DNA from: Pseudochelatococcus lubricantis
GTDB taxonomy: Bacteria; Pseudomonadota; Alphaproteobacteria; Rhizobiales; Beijerinckiaceae
Assembly: GCF_042432495.1 (NCBI RefSeq)
Contig: NZ_JBHLXC010000006.1
Span: 310,001 to 374,000, forward strand
DNA: 64,000 bases
Direction: 5' to 3'
Positions within the stretch are counted from its first letter, which is position 1; each line of letters begins with the position of its first letter. The notes beneath the pieces were generated by a model that made no database searches, was not told the DNA's origin, and was given only the letters and a program-made list of their open reading frames with translations. Shown here piece by piece: positions 55,741 through 64,000 of the stretch. Both the position numbers and the translations under genes were made by a program.

Positions 55741-57096
55741 TCAGCCCTTGTCCCGCCCCTGTTCGGCGATGCGCCGGGCGAAGAAGCGGTCGATGGCCGA
55801 GACCAGCGCGCTGACCGTCTTTTCCTGCCAGGCGTCGGAGGTGAGCAACGCCACGTCCTGCTCGCTCGACAGATAGCCGAGTTCCAGCAGGACCGAAGGC
55901 ACATCAGGCGCTTTCAGCACATGGAAACCCGCCGACCGCTGCGGATTGCGGTTGAGACGCACCTGCGCGCGCAGCGTCTCGATCGTGCGCTCGGCGAAGA
56001 TGTGGGAGAGTGTCTGCGTCTCGCGCCGGGTCAGTTCGGCGAGAATGCCGACGACGTCGTCGGCCTCCTCCGCAACCTCGACGCCAGCGATCTGGTCGGC
56101 GAGGTTTTCCTTCGCCGCGAGTTGCGCCGATTCAGCGTCCGTCGGAATGCTGGAGCTGGTGTAGACGGTCGCCCCACGCACGCTGTCGTTACCGCCGCCG
56201 CCGAGCGAATCAGCGTGGACGGAGATGAACAGGTCCGCTCCGGCCTCACGTGCGATCCGCACGCGCCCGCGCAGCGAGACGAAGCTGTCGTCGCTGCGGG
56301 TGAGCTGCACGCGGTAGCGCCCGCCCGTGCGGATCTTGTCCTGCAGGCGTTGCGCGAAGGCCAGCACAAGATCCTTTTCCTGAACGCCCTTGCGGATGGC
56401 GCCGGGATCGACGCCACCGTGCCCGGGATCGATCATGATGAGGGGGCGATCGTCGCGCCGATCGGCCGACGCATCCGCCCCTGCCGACGCACGCGCGGCC
56501 GCCGCGCGCGCGTTCTCCGCCGCCGAGAGAGCCGCCGCCGCCTCGACCATCGGCTGCATCGCCGCGCGGCTGTAGGCGGCACGGTCCGCGCGGGACAATT
56601 CGATGGTAAGCGTCGCTCCCTTGGCAACCGGTTCGCTGACGACCTGCGTCACCAGCGCCGGCTCCTTGAGATCGATCACGATGCGCGAACGCCCCTGCGC
56701 GAACAGCCCGTAGCGGAAGGATGCCACGAGACCCGCAGCCTTCCTGCGTCCGTCGGCGTGCGAATCACCCGGCATGCTGAACGCGACCTGCGGCAGGTCG
56801 ATGATGACGCGGTCCGGCCGCTCCAGCAGGAACGCCCGCGCCTCCACGGGCGCAGACAGGGTCAGCACGATCCGCGATTTCTCCCGGTTTCCCGAGAGGT
56901 CAATGGCGACTGCCCGGATCACCTCGCCGGACGGCCGATCCTGCGCGCCGGCTGCGCCGACGGAGAGGCCCGCCGGCACGAACAGGGCAAGCGCGAGAAG
57001 GCAGGCGCGAAGCGCGTGCAGGCAGAACGCGCCAACGCCGGGTGTGCACGGGCGAGACTTGCACGCCGGGATGTCGATGCCGTGCCGGGATTCCAT
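55741..57096 (-). CDS. amiC: N-acetylmuramoyl-L-alanine amidase (AMIN plus Amidase_3)
   Basis: 451 residues. A long N-terminal export signal (hydrophobic core ALRACLLALALFVPAGL) is followed by an AMIN domain (residues about 60-165) and a zinc amidase domain with DPGHGGVDPGA, QEKDLVLAFA, SVHADS and LLELGYLSSEQD, covering the His and Glu ligands. It cleaves septal peptidoglycan during daughter-cell separation. Amidases of this kind are usually activated by LytM proteins such as the NlpD-like one at 36404-37750. It is divergent from rne, with a CRP-like palindrome upstream. Confidence 0.94.
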   Translation of the reverse strand: MESRHGIDIPACKSRPCTPGVGAFCLHALRACLLALALFVPAGLSVGAAGAQDRPSGEVIRAVAIDLSGNREKSRIVLTLSAPVEARAFLLERPDRVIIDLPQVAFSMPGDSHADGRRKAAGLVASFRYGLFAQGRSRIVIDLKEPALVTQVVSEPVAKGATLTIELSRADRAAYSRAAMQPMVEAAAALSAAENARAAAARASAGADASADRRDDRPLIMIDPGHGGVDPGAIRKGVQEKDLVLAFAQRLQDKIRTGGRYRVQLTRSDDSFVSLRGRVRIAREAGADLFISVHADSLGGGGNDSVRGATVYTSSSIPTDAESAQLAAKENLADQIAGVEVAEEADDVVGILAELTRRETQTLSHIFAERTIETLRAQVRLNRNPQRSAGFHVLKAPDVPSVLLELGYLSSEQDVALLTSDAWQEKTVSALVSAIDRFFARRIAEQGRDKG

Positions 57097-58093
57097 ACGC
57101 TGCCGCTCTTCACGTTAGCTGCTGTTCGGGCCATTCGCTTTCGACAGCATAATGGGAGGATGGTTAATCTCTTTTTACCGCACCGCAATCAACATTTCGT
57201 GTGACGCATGTCACACCCGGCAGCAATACGCATCCCGCCGATGCATGACACGGATGCCGAACATAATTGACCCATGTCACGCATAACGCTTGCCAAATGG
57301 CAATTCCGTTCTGTAATGAAGATGATCCGGTTTCGGCATCGTCATGCGTCGTTCCCCCCATAGGGCGAACGCAGCGACAGCCAGCACCCTCGCCTGCCCG
57401 CCCCGCCAACGCGGTGGCCCATGCGCGAAAATTCTTGTGCGGCCGTCGTTTGACGACCGTCGTGGCCTGGATCAGCGGAGTCCGTGATTCGTCGCATGGG
57501 CGCGAGAGGTTTTGCCTCGTCGCGCCGTGCCGCGGTCCTCGCCGGCCGACGGGTGCGATCCGTCAATCCCGGCGCTCCATCGCGTCGCCTCGCGGCGGCG
57601 GCCGTTGTCCCGATCGTATAGCGGCGGGGGCGGACGCTGCCTGAAAAGGTTGTATTGGATATTGTCCGCTGCCGGGTTTCCCGGGCGGGCGCACGTTTTT
57701 GGAACAGGCTTTGATCGACAGGCTTGAGATTGCACCGCGGAACCTGTGTCGCCGGCATGCGGGCTGCACGGTTTTTTCTGCGGCACAGCCGTCGTCGATG
57801 TCCCTGCCGCCTCGCCCGTCGATCGTGCGTCCCCAAGCCGGTCCCGTGCGGGTTTTCCGCGCCGCCCATGCTTTCGCTGAAGGCATGGACCGTGCCGGTC
57901 AACCGGGTTTCGGGCGATTTCCCCGCTCCATCATTCCTATTCGCCCTGCGCGCCGGCGTTGTTCCGGCGCTTCTGCGCTCCAGCGACATGCAACCCGTGG
58001 AACGCGGCCGGCCTTCTGGCGTGGCTGCGTCTCCGGCGGTCCGCCGACGGCCGTTGCTGCGTTCGGCTGCGGGCGCCCTTTCGAGAGTTCAAC
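57097..58093. other. About 1 kb divergent amiC/rne region with long rne leader
   Basis: Nearly 1 kb without a supported gene. It holds the CRP-like site near the amiC end, then GC-rich sequence that is probably the rne 5' leader. Several open frames on both strands have biased composition but no recognisable domain. Long leaders on rne genes take part in autoregulation by RNase E in other bacteria. Confidence 0.55.
57200..57215. promoter_or_regulatory. CRP/FNR-type palindrome upstream of amiC
   Basis: TGTGACGCATGTCACA is a perfect 16-bp palindrome that fits TGTGA-N6-TCACA, the classical cAMP receptor protein site. It is centred about 111 bp before the amidase start and about 890 bp before rne. 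Further ATGACAC and ATGTCAC half-sites follow near 57242 and 57270. Confidence 0.45.
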
Positions 58094-60595
58094 ATGGCTA
58101 ACAAGATGCTTATCGATGCCTCGCACCCGGAGGAAACCCGGGTTGTCGTGGTCCGTGGAAACAAGGTAGAAGAGTTCGATTTCGAGTCCGCCAATCGTAA
58201 ACAGCTGCGCGGCAATATTTATCTCGCCAAGGTCACCCGTGTGGAGCCTTCGCTTCAGGCTGCGTTCGTCGAATACGGCGGCAACAGGCACGGGTTCCTC
58301 GCCTTCAGCGAAATCCATCCCGACTATTACCAGATTCCGGTTGCCGACCGTCAGGCGCTGCTCGACGAGGAGGCTCGCGCCGAGCGCGACCTCGACCGCG
58401 ACGACGAGCGCTCCGGGGGCCGCAGCCGCCGCGGTGGGGCGAAACACGCCGACGAGGGCGCCTCCGTCACCGCCGACGACGAGAACGGCGGTCGGGACGA
58501 GGGCGACGCCGAGACGGACGGGAATAACGACAACAACGGCAACGGTGACGAAGACCACGTCGAGCACGTCGGCGGTGCTTCCGACGCGCTGGAGGAGGTG
58601 TCGGACCGCCGCCAGCGTCCGCTGCGCCGTCAATACAAGATCCAGGAGGTCATCAAGCGCCGCCAGGTGCTGCTGATCCAGGTCGTGAAGGAGGAGCGCG
58701 GCAACAAGGGCGCGGCGCTGACGACCTACCTGTCGCTGGCCGGCCGCTACTCCGTGCTGATGCCCAACACCGCGCGCGGCGGCGGCATCTCCCGCAAGAT
58801 CACGAATATCCCGGACCGCAAGCGCCTCAAGGCCATCGCGCAGGAACTTGAGGTGCCGGATGGCATGGGCGTAATCGTGCGCACGGCCGGCGCCGCGCGC
58901 ACCAAGGCCGAGATCCGGCGCGATTTCGAGTATCTGCTGCGCCTGTGGGAGAGCGTGCGCGAGTTGACGCTGCGGTCGAGCGCGCCCGCGCTGGTCTACG
59001 AGGAAGGTTCGCTGATCAAGCGCGCCATCCGCGACCTTTACAACAAGGACATCGACGAAATTCTGGTGGCCGGGGACGACGGCTATCGCGAGGCCAAGGA
59101 CTTCATGCGCATGCTCATGCCGAGCCATGCGAAGGCCGTGCAGCCGTACAAGGACATCCAGCCGCTGTTCGCCCGCCACGGCGTCGAGGGTCAGCTCGAT
59201 GCCATGTTCTCCAGCCAGGTGACACTGAAATCCGGCGGCTACATCGTCATCAACCCGACCGAGGCGCTCGTCTCGATCGACGTCAACTCCGGTCGTTCGA
59301 CGCGCGAGCACAACATCGAGGACACCGCGTATCGCACCAATCTGGAGGCGGCGGAGGAAGTTGCGCGCCAGTTGCGCCTGCGTGACCTTGCCGGGCTCAT
59401 CGTCATCGACTTCATCGACATGGAGGACAGGCGCAACGTCCGCAATGTCGAGAAGAAGCTCAAGGACTGCCTGAAGAATGACCGGGCGCGCATCCAGGTG
59501 GGGCGGATTTCCGCCTTCGGCCTGCTGGAGATGTCGCGCCAGCGCATCCGCACGGGCGTGCTGGAAAGCTCGTCGGTGCCCTGCCCCCACTGCGCCGGCA
59601 CCGGTTTCGTGCGCGCGACGCCCTCCATCGCGCTGCATATCCTGCGCGCCATCGAAGAAGCGCTGATCAAGAACGCCGGCTACGACATCGAGGTACGGAC
59701 ACGCACCGAGGTCGCGCTCTACGTGCTCAACCAGAAGCGCCTCCACCTGCGTGAGTTTGAGACCCGCTTCGGCGTGGCCATCTCGATTCTGGCCGACGAC
59801 GTCAACTTCACCGGCGTCAACTACTACGCGCTGGAGCGCGGCGAGGCTGTCATCCGTCCCGAGCCGCAGGGCGAGCCCGCTGCGGTGCAGGCGCGTCCGG
59901 TGGCCGAGCCCGCCGGCCGGTGGAACGAAGCGGTCGAGAGCCCGCATGAGGAGCCGGAGGTGTCCGACAGCGATGCGGATATCCCCCCCGGCGAGAACGA
60001 GAGCGATGGTGACGACGAGACAGAAACGGCCGACGAGAAGCTGACGCAGGAGGCTTCCGGGGCCGAGGGCGAAGCCGGAAACCGGCGTCGGCGCCGTCGG
60101 CGCCGCCGGCGTGGCGGACGCGGCGGCGAGGAAGGCGGACAGACTGCTGGCGGGGCCGAGCAGGATACGTCCGCGCAGGATGATTCCTTCGCGGAGGATG
60201 AGGGCGATGAGGCGGTCGCGCAGATAGAGCCGCTGGCGGAAGAAGTTCCGGCTGAGGCGCTCCGCGTCGAAGATGAGGAGACGATTGCTGCCCCGGCCCT
60301 TCCGGTGCCGTCTGCCGAGACGGAGGCGGAAGCCGAGACGACGGTTGATGCAACGGCCGGCGAAGCAGAGGACGTGGAAGGCGACGAGCCCGCGTCGCCT
60401 GAGGAAGCGCCGTTTCCGCAGCATGAGGCGGATGACGCCGCGCCCGTCCCTGCGCCTGCTGTCGAGGGCAATGGTCACGACCCGGCTGAGTCTGTTACGC
60501 CGGAAACGGAAGCCGACGCGGCGGAAGCTTCGGAGGCAGCGCCGTCCGATGACGACACAAGGCCGAAACGGTCGGGCTGGTGGTCGCGGCGGTAA
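58094..60595 (+). CDS. rne: Ribonuclease E
   Basis: An 833-residue RNase E/G. The S1 domain is interrupted by an acidic/Arg insertion (residues about 91-178), a feature of alphaproteobacterial enzymes. The catalytic region carries SIDVNSGRST and VIDFIDMED with the metal-binding Asp residues, and the zinc-link CPHCAGTG follows. The C-terminal scaffold is acidic, broken by an Arg-rich block, and would bind RNA and degradosome partners. It cuts single-stranded RNA in mRNA decay and rRNA/tRNA maturation. The start at 58094 (MANKMLIDAS) is the family N-terminus. Confidence 0.95.
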   Translation: MANKMLIDASHPEETRVVVVRGNKVEEFDFESANRKQLRGNIYLAKVTRVEPSLQAAFVEYGGNRHGFLAFSEIHPDYYQIPVADRQALLDEEARAERDLDRDDERSGGRSRRGGAKHADEGASVTADDENGGRDEGDAETDGNNDNNGNGDEDHVEHVGGASDALEEVSDRRQRPLRRQYKIQEVIKRRQVLLIQVVKEERGNKGAALTTYLSLAGRYSVLMPNTARGGGISRKITNIPDRKRLKAIAQELEVPDGMGVIVRTAGAARTKAEIRRDFEYLLRLWESVRELTLRSSAPALVYEEGSLIKRAIRDLYNKDIDEILVAGDDGYREAKDFMRMLMPSHAKAVQPYKDIQPLFARHGVEGQLDAMFSSQVTLKSGGYIVINPTEALVSIDVNSGRSTREHNIEDTAYRTNLEAAEEVARQLRLRDLAGLIVIDFIDMEDRRNVRNVEKKLKDCLKNDRARIQVGRISAFGLLEMSRQRIRTGVLESSSVPCPHCAGTGFVRATPSIALHILRAIEEALIKNAGYDIEVRTRTEVALYVLNQKRLHLREFETRFGVAISILADDVNFTGVNYYALERGEAVIRPEPQGEPAAVQARPVAEPAGRWNEAVESPHEEPEVSDSDADIPPGENESDGDDETETADEKLTQEASGAEGEAGNRRRRRRRRRRGGRGGEEGGQTAGGAEQDTSAQDDSFAEDEGDEAVAQIEPLAEEVPAEALRVEDEETIAAPALPVPSAETEAEAETTVDATAGEAEDVEGDEPASPEEAPFPQHEADDAAPVPAPAVEGNGHDPAESVTPETEADAAEASEAAPSDDDTRPKRSGWWSRR

Positions 60596-60619
60596 GCGCG
60601 CAGCTTGCCGAAACAGAAA

Positions 60620-60645
60620 TCCCGACAGGCGATTGCCTGTCGGGA
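60620..60645. terminator. Hairpin between rne and the small membrane-protein gene
   Basis: A perfect 11-bp stem TCCCGACAGGC / GCCTGTCGGGA has a GATT loop, 24 bp after the rne stop. On the minus strand a T-rich tail (ATTTCTGTTT) follows, so it may end both the rne transcript and the convergent clp transcript. Confidence 0.65.
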
Positions 60646-60893
60646 CGATTGCAGGTTTACACCGCCATACGGCTCGGCAGCCGCCGCGCGAACTCCCCGG
60701 TGCACTGCCGAATGCCAGCGCCATATCCCGCGCCGCCATGTTACATTTATCGATATCTGTCGCCTGTTACGCGATCCTGCGGGCATGCCCAACAGAAATG
60801 CCTCGCGGCGAGGCACGATCTGCTCCCGTAATTACGGAAGTTATACAGTCATGCGGTTCGAGAGCGTGTGAACGGCGGGATTTGCCCGCACGC

Positions 60894-61076
60894 TCACCGC
60901 TCGCGATCAATGTTCTGAAGAAAGGCCGAAATCGGCTCCTCCAGTTCAGAATATACCTGCTGACCAACGACCCAGCCGATCACGACGATCAACGGCAGGA
61001 TGACCCATGCGGCGACTTCCTCGAAGTGCCGGCGCCGCCGCGCCCGATCGCGTCTGCGTTCAAACCAGGTCGACAT
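60894..61076 (-). CDS. Small membrane protein downstream of clpA
   Basis: A 60-residue protein with a very basic N-terminus (FERRRDRARRRRHFEE), one membrane helix (VAAWVILPLIVVIGWVVG) and a short acidic tail. I do not recognise the family. It begins only 6 bp after the clpA stop with GGAG upstream, so it is probably translated with clpA. A regulator or anchor role for the Clp machinery is conceivable but unsupported. Confidence 0.65.
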   Translation of the reverse strand: MSTWFERRRDRARRRRHFEEVAAWVILPLIVVIGWVVGQQVYSELEEPISAFLQNIDRER

Positions 61077-61082
61077 GAAAAC

Positions 61083-63716
61083 TCAACTCCGTGGCAGAGG
61101 AACCTTGGGGACGATGCTGACAGGCGTTGATACCTTCGCACCTGCCTTCTTGTCTCCTGCTTTTTTCTCCTCCGCCTCGACAGTCTTGCGGGAGCGGCGC
61201 GGCCTGGCGGCGCCGGACTTGGAAGGAGCGTCCGTCCCGGATTTCGGCGTGGAACTGCCGGCGCGCTGACCTTCCGCCGCACCCGCGCCATCCTTGTCCG
61301 GATCGTCCGGCCCACCATCGTCGCCGTCGGGTCCGTCGTCGGCACCGCCGGATTCGTCCGGCTTGCCGCGCTTCCGGCGCGAGCCCGCGACGTCCTTCTC
61401 CGGCTGGGGCGTGACCGGGCCCTGCGGATAGTCGAGTGCGAGCGACTTCCTGCCCGTTTCGTCGCTCACCACCACGACACGCACGGCCCCGCCATTCCTG
61501 AGCAGGCCGAACAGGACGGCGTCGGCAAGCGGCGTCTTGATCGTCGTCTGGATCAGGCGGCCGAGCGGACGCGCGCCCATGGACTCGTCGTAGCCGTTCT
61601 CGACCAGCCAGTCGCGTGCCTCGTCTGTCAGCTCGATGGTGACGTTGCGGTCGGCCAGCTGGGCCTCAAGCTGGATCACGAACTTGTCGACGACCTTGGC
61701 GATCACCTCCCTCGGCAGGTGGCCGAAGGAGATCACGGCGTCGAGACGGTTGCGGAACTCGGGCGTGAACAGCTTCGAAATCGCATCGGTATCGTCACCC
61801 TCGCGGCGCGTGCGCGTGAAGCCGAAGGCCTGCTTCGCCAGATCCGCCGCACCGGCGTTCGTCGTCATGATCAGGATCACGTTGCGGAAATCGACCTGCT
61901 TGCCGTTATGGTCGGTCAGCTTGCCGTGGTCCATCACCTGCAGCAGGATGTTGTAGAGATCGGGATGCGCCTTCTCGATTTCGTCCAGCAGCAACACGCA
62001 ATGGGGGTGCTGGTCGACGCCGTCCGTCAGCAGACCGCCCTGGTCGAAGCCGACATAGCCGGGCGGCGCGCCGATGAGCCGCGAAATGGTGTGCCGCTCC
62101 ATGTATTCCGACATGTCGAAACGCAGAAGTTCCACGCCAAGCGCGTGCGCGAGCTGGCGCGCGACCTCCGTCTTGCCGACGCCGGTGGGGCCGGCGAACA
62201 GGTAGCTGCCGATGGGCTTCTCGCCGTCGCGCAGCCCGGCGCGCGCCAGCTTGATCGCCGCCGACAACGCCTCGATGGCCGCATCCTGCCCGTAGACCAC
62301 CCGCTCCAGCGTTTCCTTCAGATGCGCCAGAACCTCGGCATCGTTCTTCGACACCGTCTTCGGCGGAATCCGCGCCATGGTCGCGATCGTCGCCTCGATC
62401 TCCCGGATACCGATAGTCTTCTTGCGCCGGCTTGCCGGCAGCAGCGCCTGGGAGGCGCCGCTCTCGTCGATGACATCGATGGCCTTGTCCGGCAGCTTGC
62501 GGTCGTGGATGTAGCGCGCCGAAAGCTCCACAGCAGCCTTGATGGCCTCGTTCGTGTACCGTAGCTTGTGGAAGTCCTCGAAATAGGGCTTCAGACCCTT
62601 CACGATCTCGATCGTGTCCGGCACGCTAGGCTCGTTGACGTCGATCTTCTGGAAGCGGCGCACCAGCGCTCTGTCCTTCTCGAAATACTGGCGATATTCC
62701 TTGTAGGTCGTCGAGCCGATGCAGCGCAGCGTCCCGGAGGCGAGCGCCGGCTTCAGCAGATTCGATGCATCCATCGCCCCGCCGGATGTAGCGCCCGCGC
62801 CGATGACGGTGTGGATTTCGTCGATGAAAACGATGGCGTTCGGGTGCGCCTCGATTTCCTTCATCACCTGCTTCAGGCGCTCCTCGAAGTCGCCGCGGTA
62901 GCGCGTGCCGGCGAGCAGCGTGCCCATGTCGAGCGAGAACACCGTCGCGTCCTTCAGCACGTCCGGCACCTCGCCGGTCACGATCTTGCGCGCCAGCCCC
63001 TCGGCGATGGCCGTCTTGCCCACGCCGGGGTCGCCGACGAGCAGCGGATTGTTCTTCTGCCGCCTGCACAGCACCTGGATGGTGCGCTGTATTTCGCTGG
63101 CGCGGCCGATCAGCGGATCGATACGGCCTTCCTTCGCCTTCTTGTTGAGGTTTATGCAGTAAGCATCGAGGGCATCGCCCTTTTTCTTGGCGCGAACCTC
63201 GGTTTCCTCGTTGCTGGGAGAATTCGTTTCCGCCTCCTCGTCGGCGCCGCGCGGCGGGCGCGATTCCGCGACGCCGGGACGCTTGGCGATGCCGTGGCTG
63301 ATGTAGTTGACGGCGTCATAGCGCGTCATGTCCTGCTCCTGCAGGAAATACGCGGCGTGGCTCTCGCGCTCGGCGAAAATCGCCACGAGCACGTTGGCGC
63401 CGGTCACCTCTTCCCGCCCGGATGATTGGACGTGGATGACCGCGCGCTGAATGACGCGCTGGAAGCCCGCTGTCGGTTTCGAATCCTCACGTCCGGAAAC
63501 GACCAGATTTGTGAGTTCACCGTCGACATAATCGATGAGATTGCGCCGCAGCGCCTCGATGTCGACGTTGCAGGCCCGCATCACGGCCGCTGCGTCCTGA
63601 TCGTCCACCAGCGCGAGCAGCAGGTGTTCGAGCGTGGCGTATTCATGGCGGCGCTCGTTGGCGAAAGCCAAGGCACGATGCAGGGCCTGTTCAAGGCTGC
63701 GGGAGAATGTCGGCAA
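61083..63716 (-). CDS. clpA: ATP-dependent Clp protease ATP-binding subunit ClpA
   Basis: An 877-residue AAA+ unfoldase. It has N-terminal Clp repeats (LEQALHRALAFANERRHEYA), the D1 ATPase (GDPGVGKTAIAEGLA) and D2 (GPTGVGKTEVARQLA). It unfolds substrates into ClpP, with ClpS directing N-degron proteins. E. coli ClpA ends at about 758 residues; here about 110 extra C-terminal residues form an Asp/Gly-, Lys- and Arg-rich low-complexity tail (from about residue 766). It lies 30 bp after clpS. Confidence 0.95.
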   Translation of the reverse strand: MPTFSRSLEQALHRALAFANERRHEYATLEHLLLALVDDQDAAAVMRACNVDIEALRRNLIDYVDGELTNLVVSGREDSKPTAGFQRVIQRAVIHVQSSGREEVTGANVLVAIFAERESHAAYFLQEQDMTRYDAVNYISHGIAKRPGVAESRPPRGADEEAETNSPSNEETEVRAKKKGDALDAYCINLNKKAKEGRIDPLIGRASEIQRTIQVLCRRQKNNPLLVGDPGVGKTAIAEGLARKIVTGEVPDVLKDATVFSLDMGTLLAGTRYRGDFEERLKQVMKEIEAHPNAIVFIDEIHTVIGAGATSGGAMDASNLLKPALASGTLRCIGSTTYKEYRQYFEKDRALVRRFQKIDVNEPSVPDTIEIVKGLKPYFEDFHKLRYTNEAIKAAVELSARYIHDRKLPDKAIDVIDESGASQALLPASRRKKTIGIREIEATIATMARIPPKTVSKNDAEVLAHLKETLERVVYGQDAAIEALSAAIKLARAGLRDGEKPIGSYLFAGPTGVGKTEVARQLAHALGVELLRFDMSEYMERHTISRLIGAPPGYVGFDQGGLLTDGVDQHPHCVLLLDEIEKAHPDLYNILLQVMDHGKLTDHNGKQVDFRNVILIMTTNAGAADLAKQAFGFTRTRREGDDTDAISKLFTPEFRNRLDAVISFGHLPREVIAKVVDKFVIQLEAQLADRNVTIELTDEARDWLVENGYDESMGARPLGRLIQTTIKTPLADAVLFGLLRNGGAVRVVVVSDETGRKSLALDYPQGPVTPQPEKDVAGSRRKRGKPDESGGADDGPDGDDGGPDDPDKDGAGAAEGQRAGSSTPKSGTDAPSKSGAARPRRSRKTVEAEEKKAGDKKAGAKVSTPVSIVPKVPLPRS

Positions 63717-63746
63717 GGGAAAATCCTTTCTCCGGCTGGGTGGGCC

Positions 63747-64000
63747 CTATTTCTTCTCCATGACGCATTGGAGAGGATGCTGGTGTTTGCGTGAGAAGTC
63801 CATAACCTGAGTCACTTTGGTCTCGGCGACCTCGTAGGTGAAGATGCCGCATTCGCCGACGCCCGTCTGGTGGACGTGCAGCATGATGCGCGTGGCATCT
63901 TCTTTGTTCTTGTTGAAAAACCGTTCGAGTACATGTACGACGAACTCCATTGGCGTGTAGTCGTCGTTAAGCAGCAATACGCGATACATGCTCGGCCGCT
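63747..64000 (-). CDS. clpS: ATP-dependent Clp protease adaptor ClpS (5' end outside window)
   Basis: The ClpS core YRVLLLNDDYTPMEFVVHVL with HQTGVGECGIFTYEVAETK is complete. The frame stays open to the right edge, reading ...RPS before the first visible Met, as in longer alphaproteobacterial ClpS proteins, so the true start is outside. ClpS delivers proteins with destabilising N-terminal residues to ClpA. It is cotranscribed with clpA. Confidence 0.93.
   Translation of the reverse strand, partial: RPSMYRVLLLNDDYTPMEFVVHVLERFFNKNKEDATRIMLHVHQTGVGECGIFTYEVAETKVTQVMDFSRKHQHPLQCVMEKK

Noticed and set aside
57899..60739. A 946-codon open frame antisense to rne
   Set aside because: It mirrors the rne codon bias, has Arg/Leu/Gly-rich composition and no domain, while the plus strand encodes a complete RNase E.

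Overview
The window is GC-rich, almost fully coding chromosome from an alphaproteobacterium, most likely order Hyphomicrobiales (Rhizobiales). The evidence is its gene content and neighbourhoods: yajC-secD-secF followed by an Mth938-domain gene and a squalene/phytoene-synthase-fold gene; tatABC-serS-surE-pcm-nlpD; hsp20-DUF1150; DUF3572 facing divK; amiC facing a long-leader rne; clpS-clpA; an RHE_PE00001-family gene; and a GTTC-N7-GTTC SOS box. The genus cannot be read from this sequence. I see no rRNA, tRNA, CRISPR array, insertion sequence, prophage or known defence island. The window is cut inside a LysR regulator on the left and inside clpS on the right.

Layout. 1-8.9 kb: lysR/wrbA divergent pair, a Sua5/TsaC tRNA-modification gene, corA, recN, ligA and a Fic-like RHE_PE00001 protein. 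9.0-13.1 kb: an atoDA CoA-transferase pair and a polar amino-acid ABC importer (binding protein and two permeases, no ATPase here). 13.2-18 kb: sseA, infC with an apparent AUU start, a GT4 glycosyltransferase, an alpha/beta hydrolase and hsp20-DUF1150. 18-24 kb: an ArsR-methyltransferase regulator with metF and metH, forming a methionine/methyl-cycle unit. 24-29.3 kb: a BASS-like transporter, ssb and uvrA sharing one SOS box, and a DUF1127 gene.

29.3-43.2 kb: trmFO, then the protein-export region. Two relatives of mitochondrial complex I assembly factors follow secDF; then come a DUF815 ATPase, the tatABC-serS-surE-pcm-nlpD run and rpmG. 43.2-49.9 kb: a GNAT-GDPD-RidA operon, DUF3572, divK (no pleD next to it), a noncoding stretch with hairpins and repeats, a HIT hydrolase, an aminotransferase and mazG. 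50-57 kb: hfq-hflX, prfB with a programmed +1 frameshift, PBP1A and an AMIN/Amidase_3 amidase. 58-64 kb: rne, clpA with a long low-complexity tail, a 60-residue membrane protein and clpS.

Functionally the window is housekeeping: DNA repair, translation control, protein export, envelope division (NlpD-like activator and its likely amidase class lie in the same window), methionine synthesis and proteolysis. No cassette looks like a new multi-gene system. The less ordinary signals are the degenerate Fic-like protein, the 46.1-47.2 kb noncoding region (a REP-like hairpin, a possible small RNA and an iterated repeat), candidate operators beside wrbA, metF and amiC, a possible RNA thermometer on hsp20, and departures from common Hyphomicrobiales gene order at divK and mazG.
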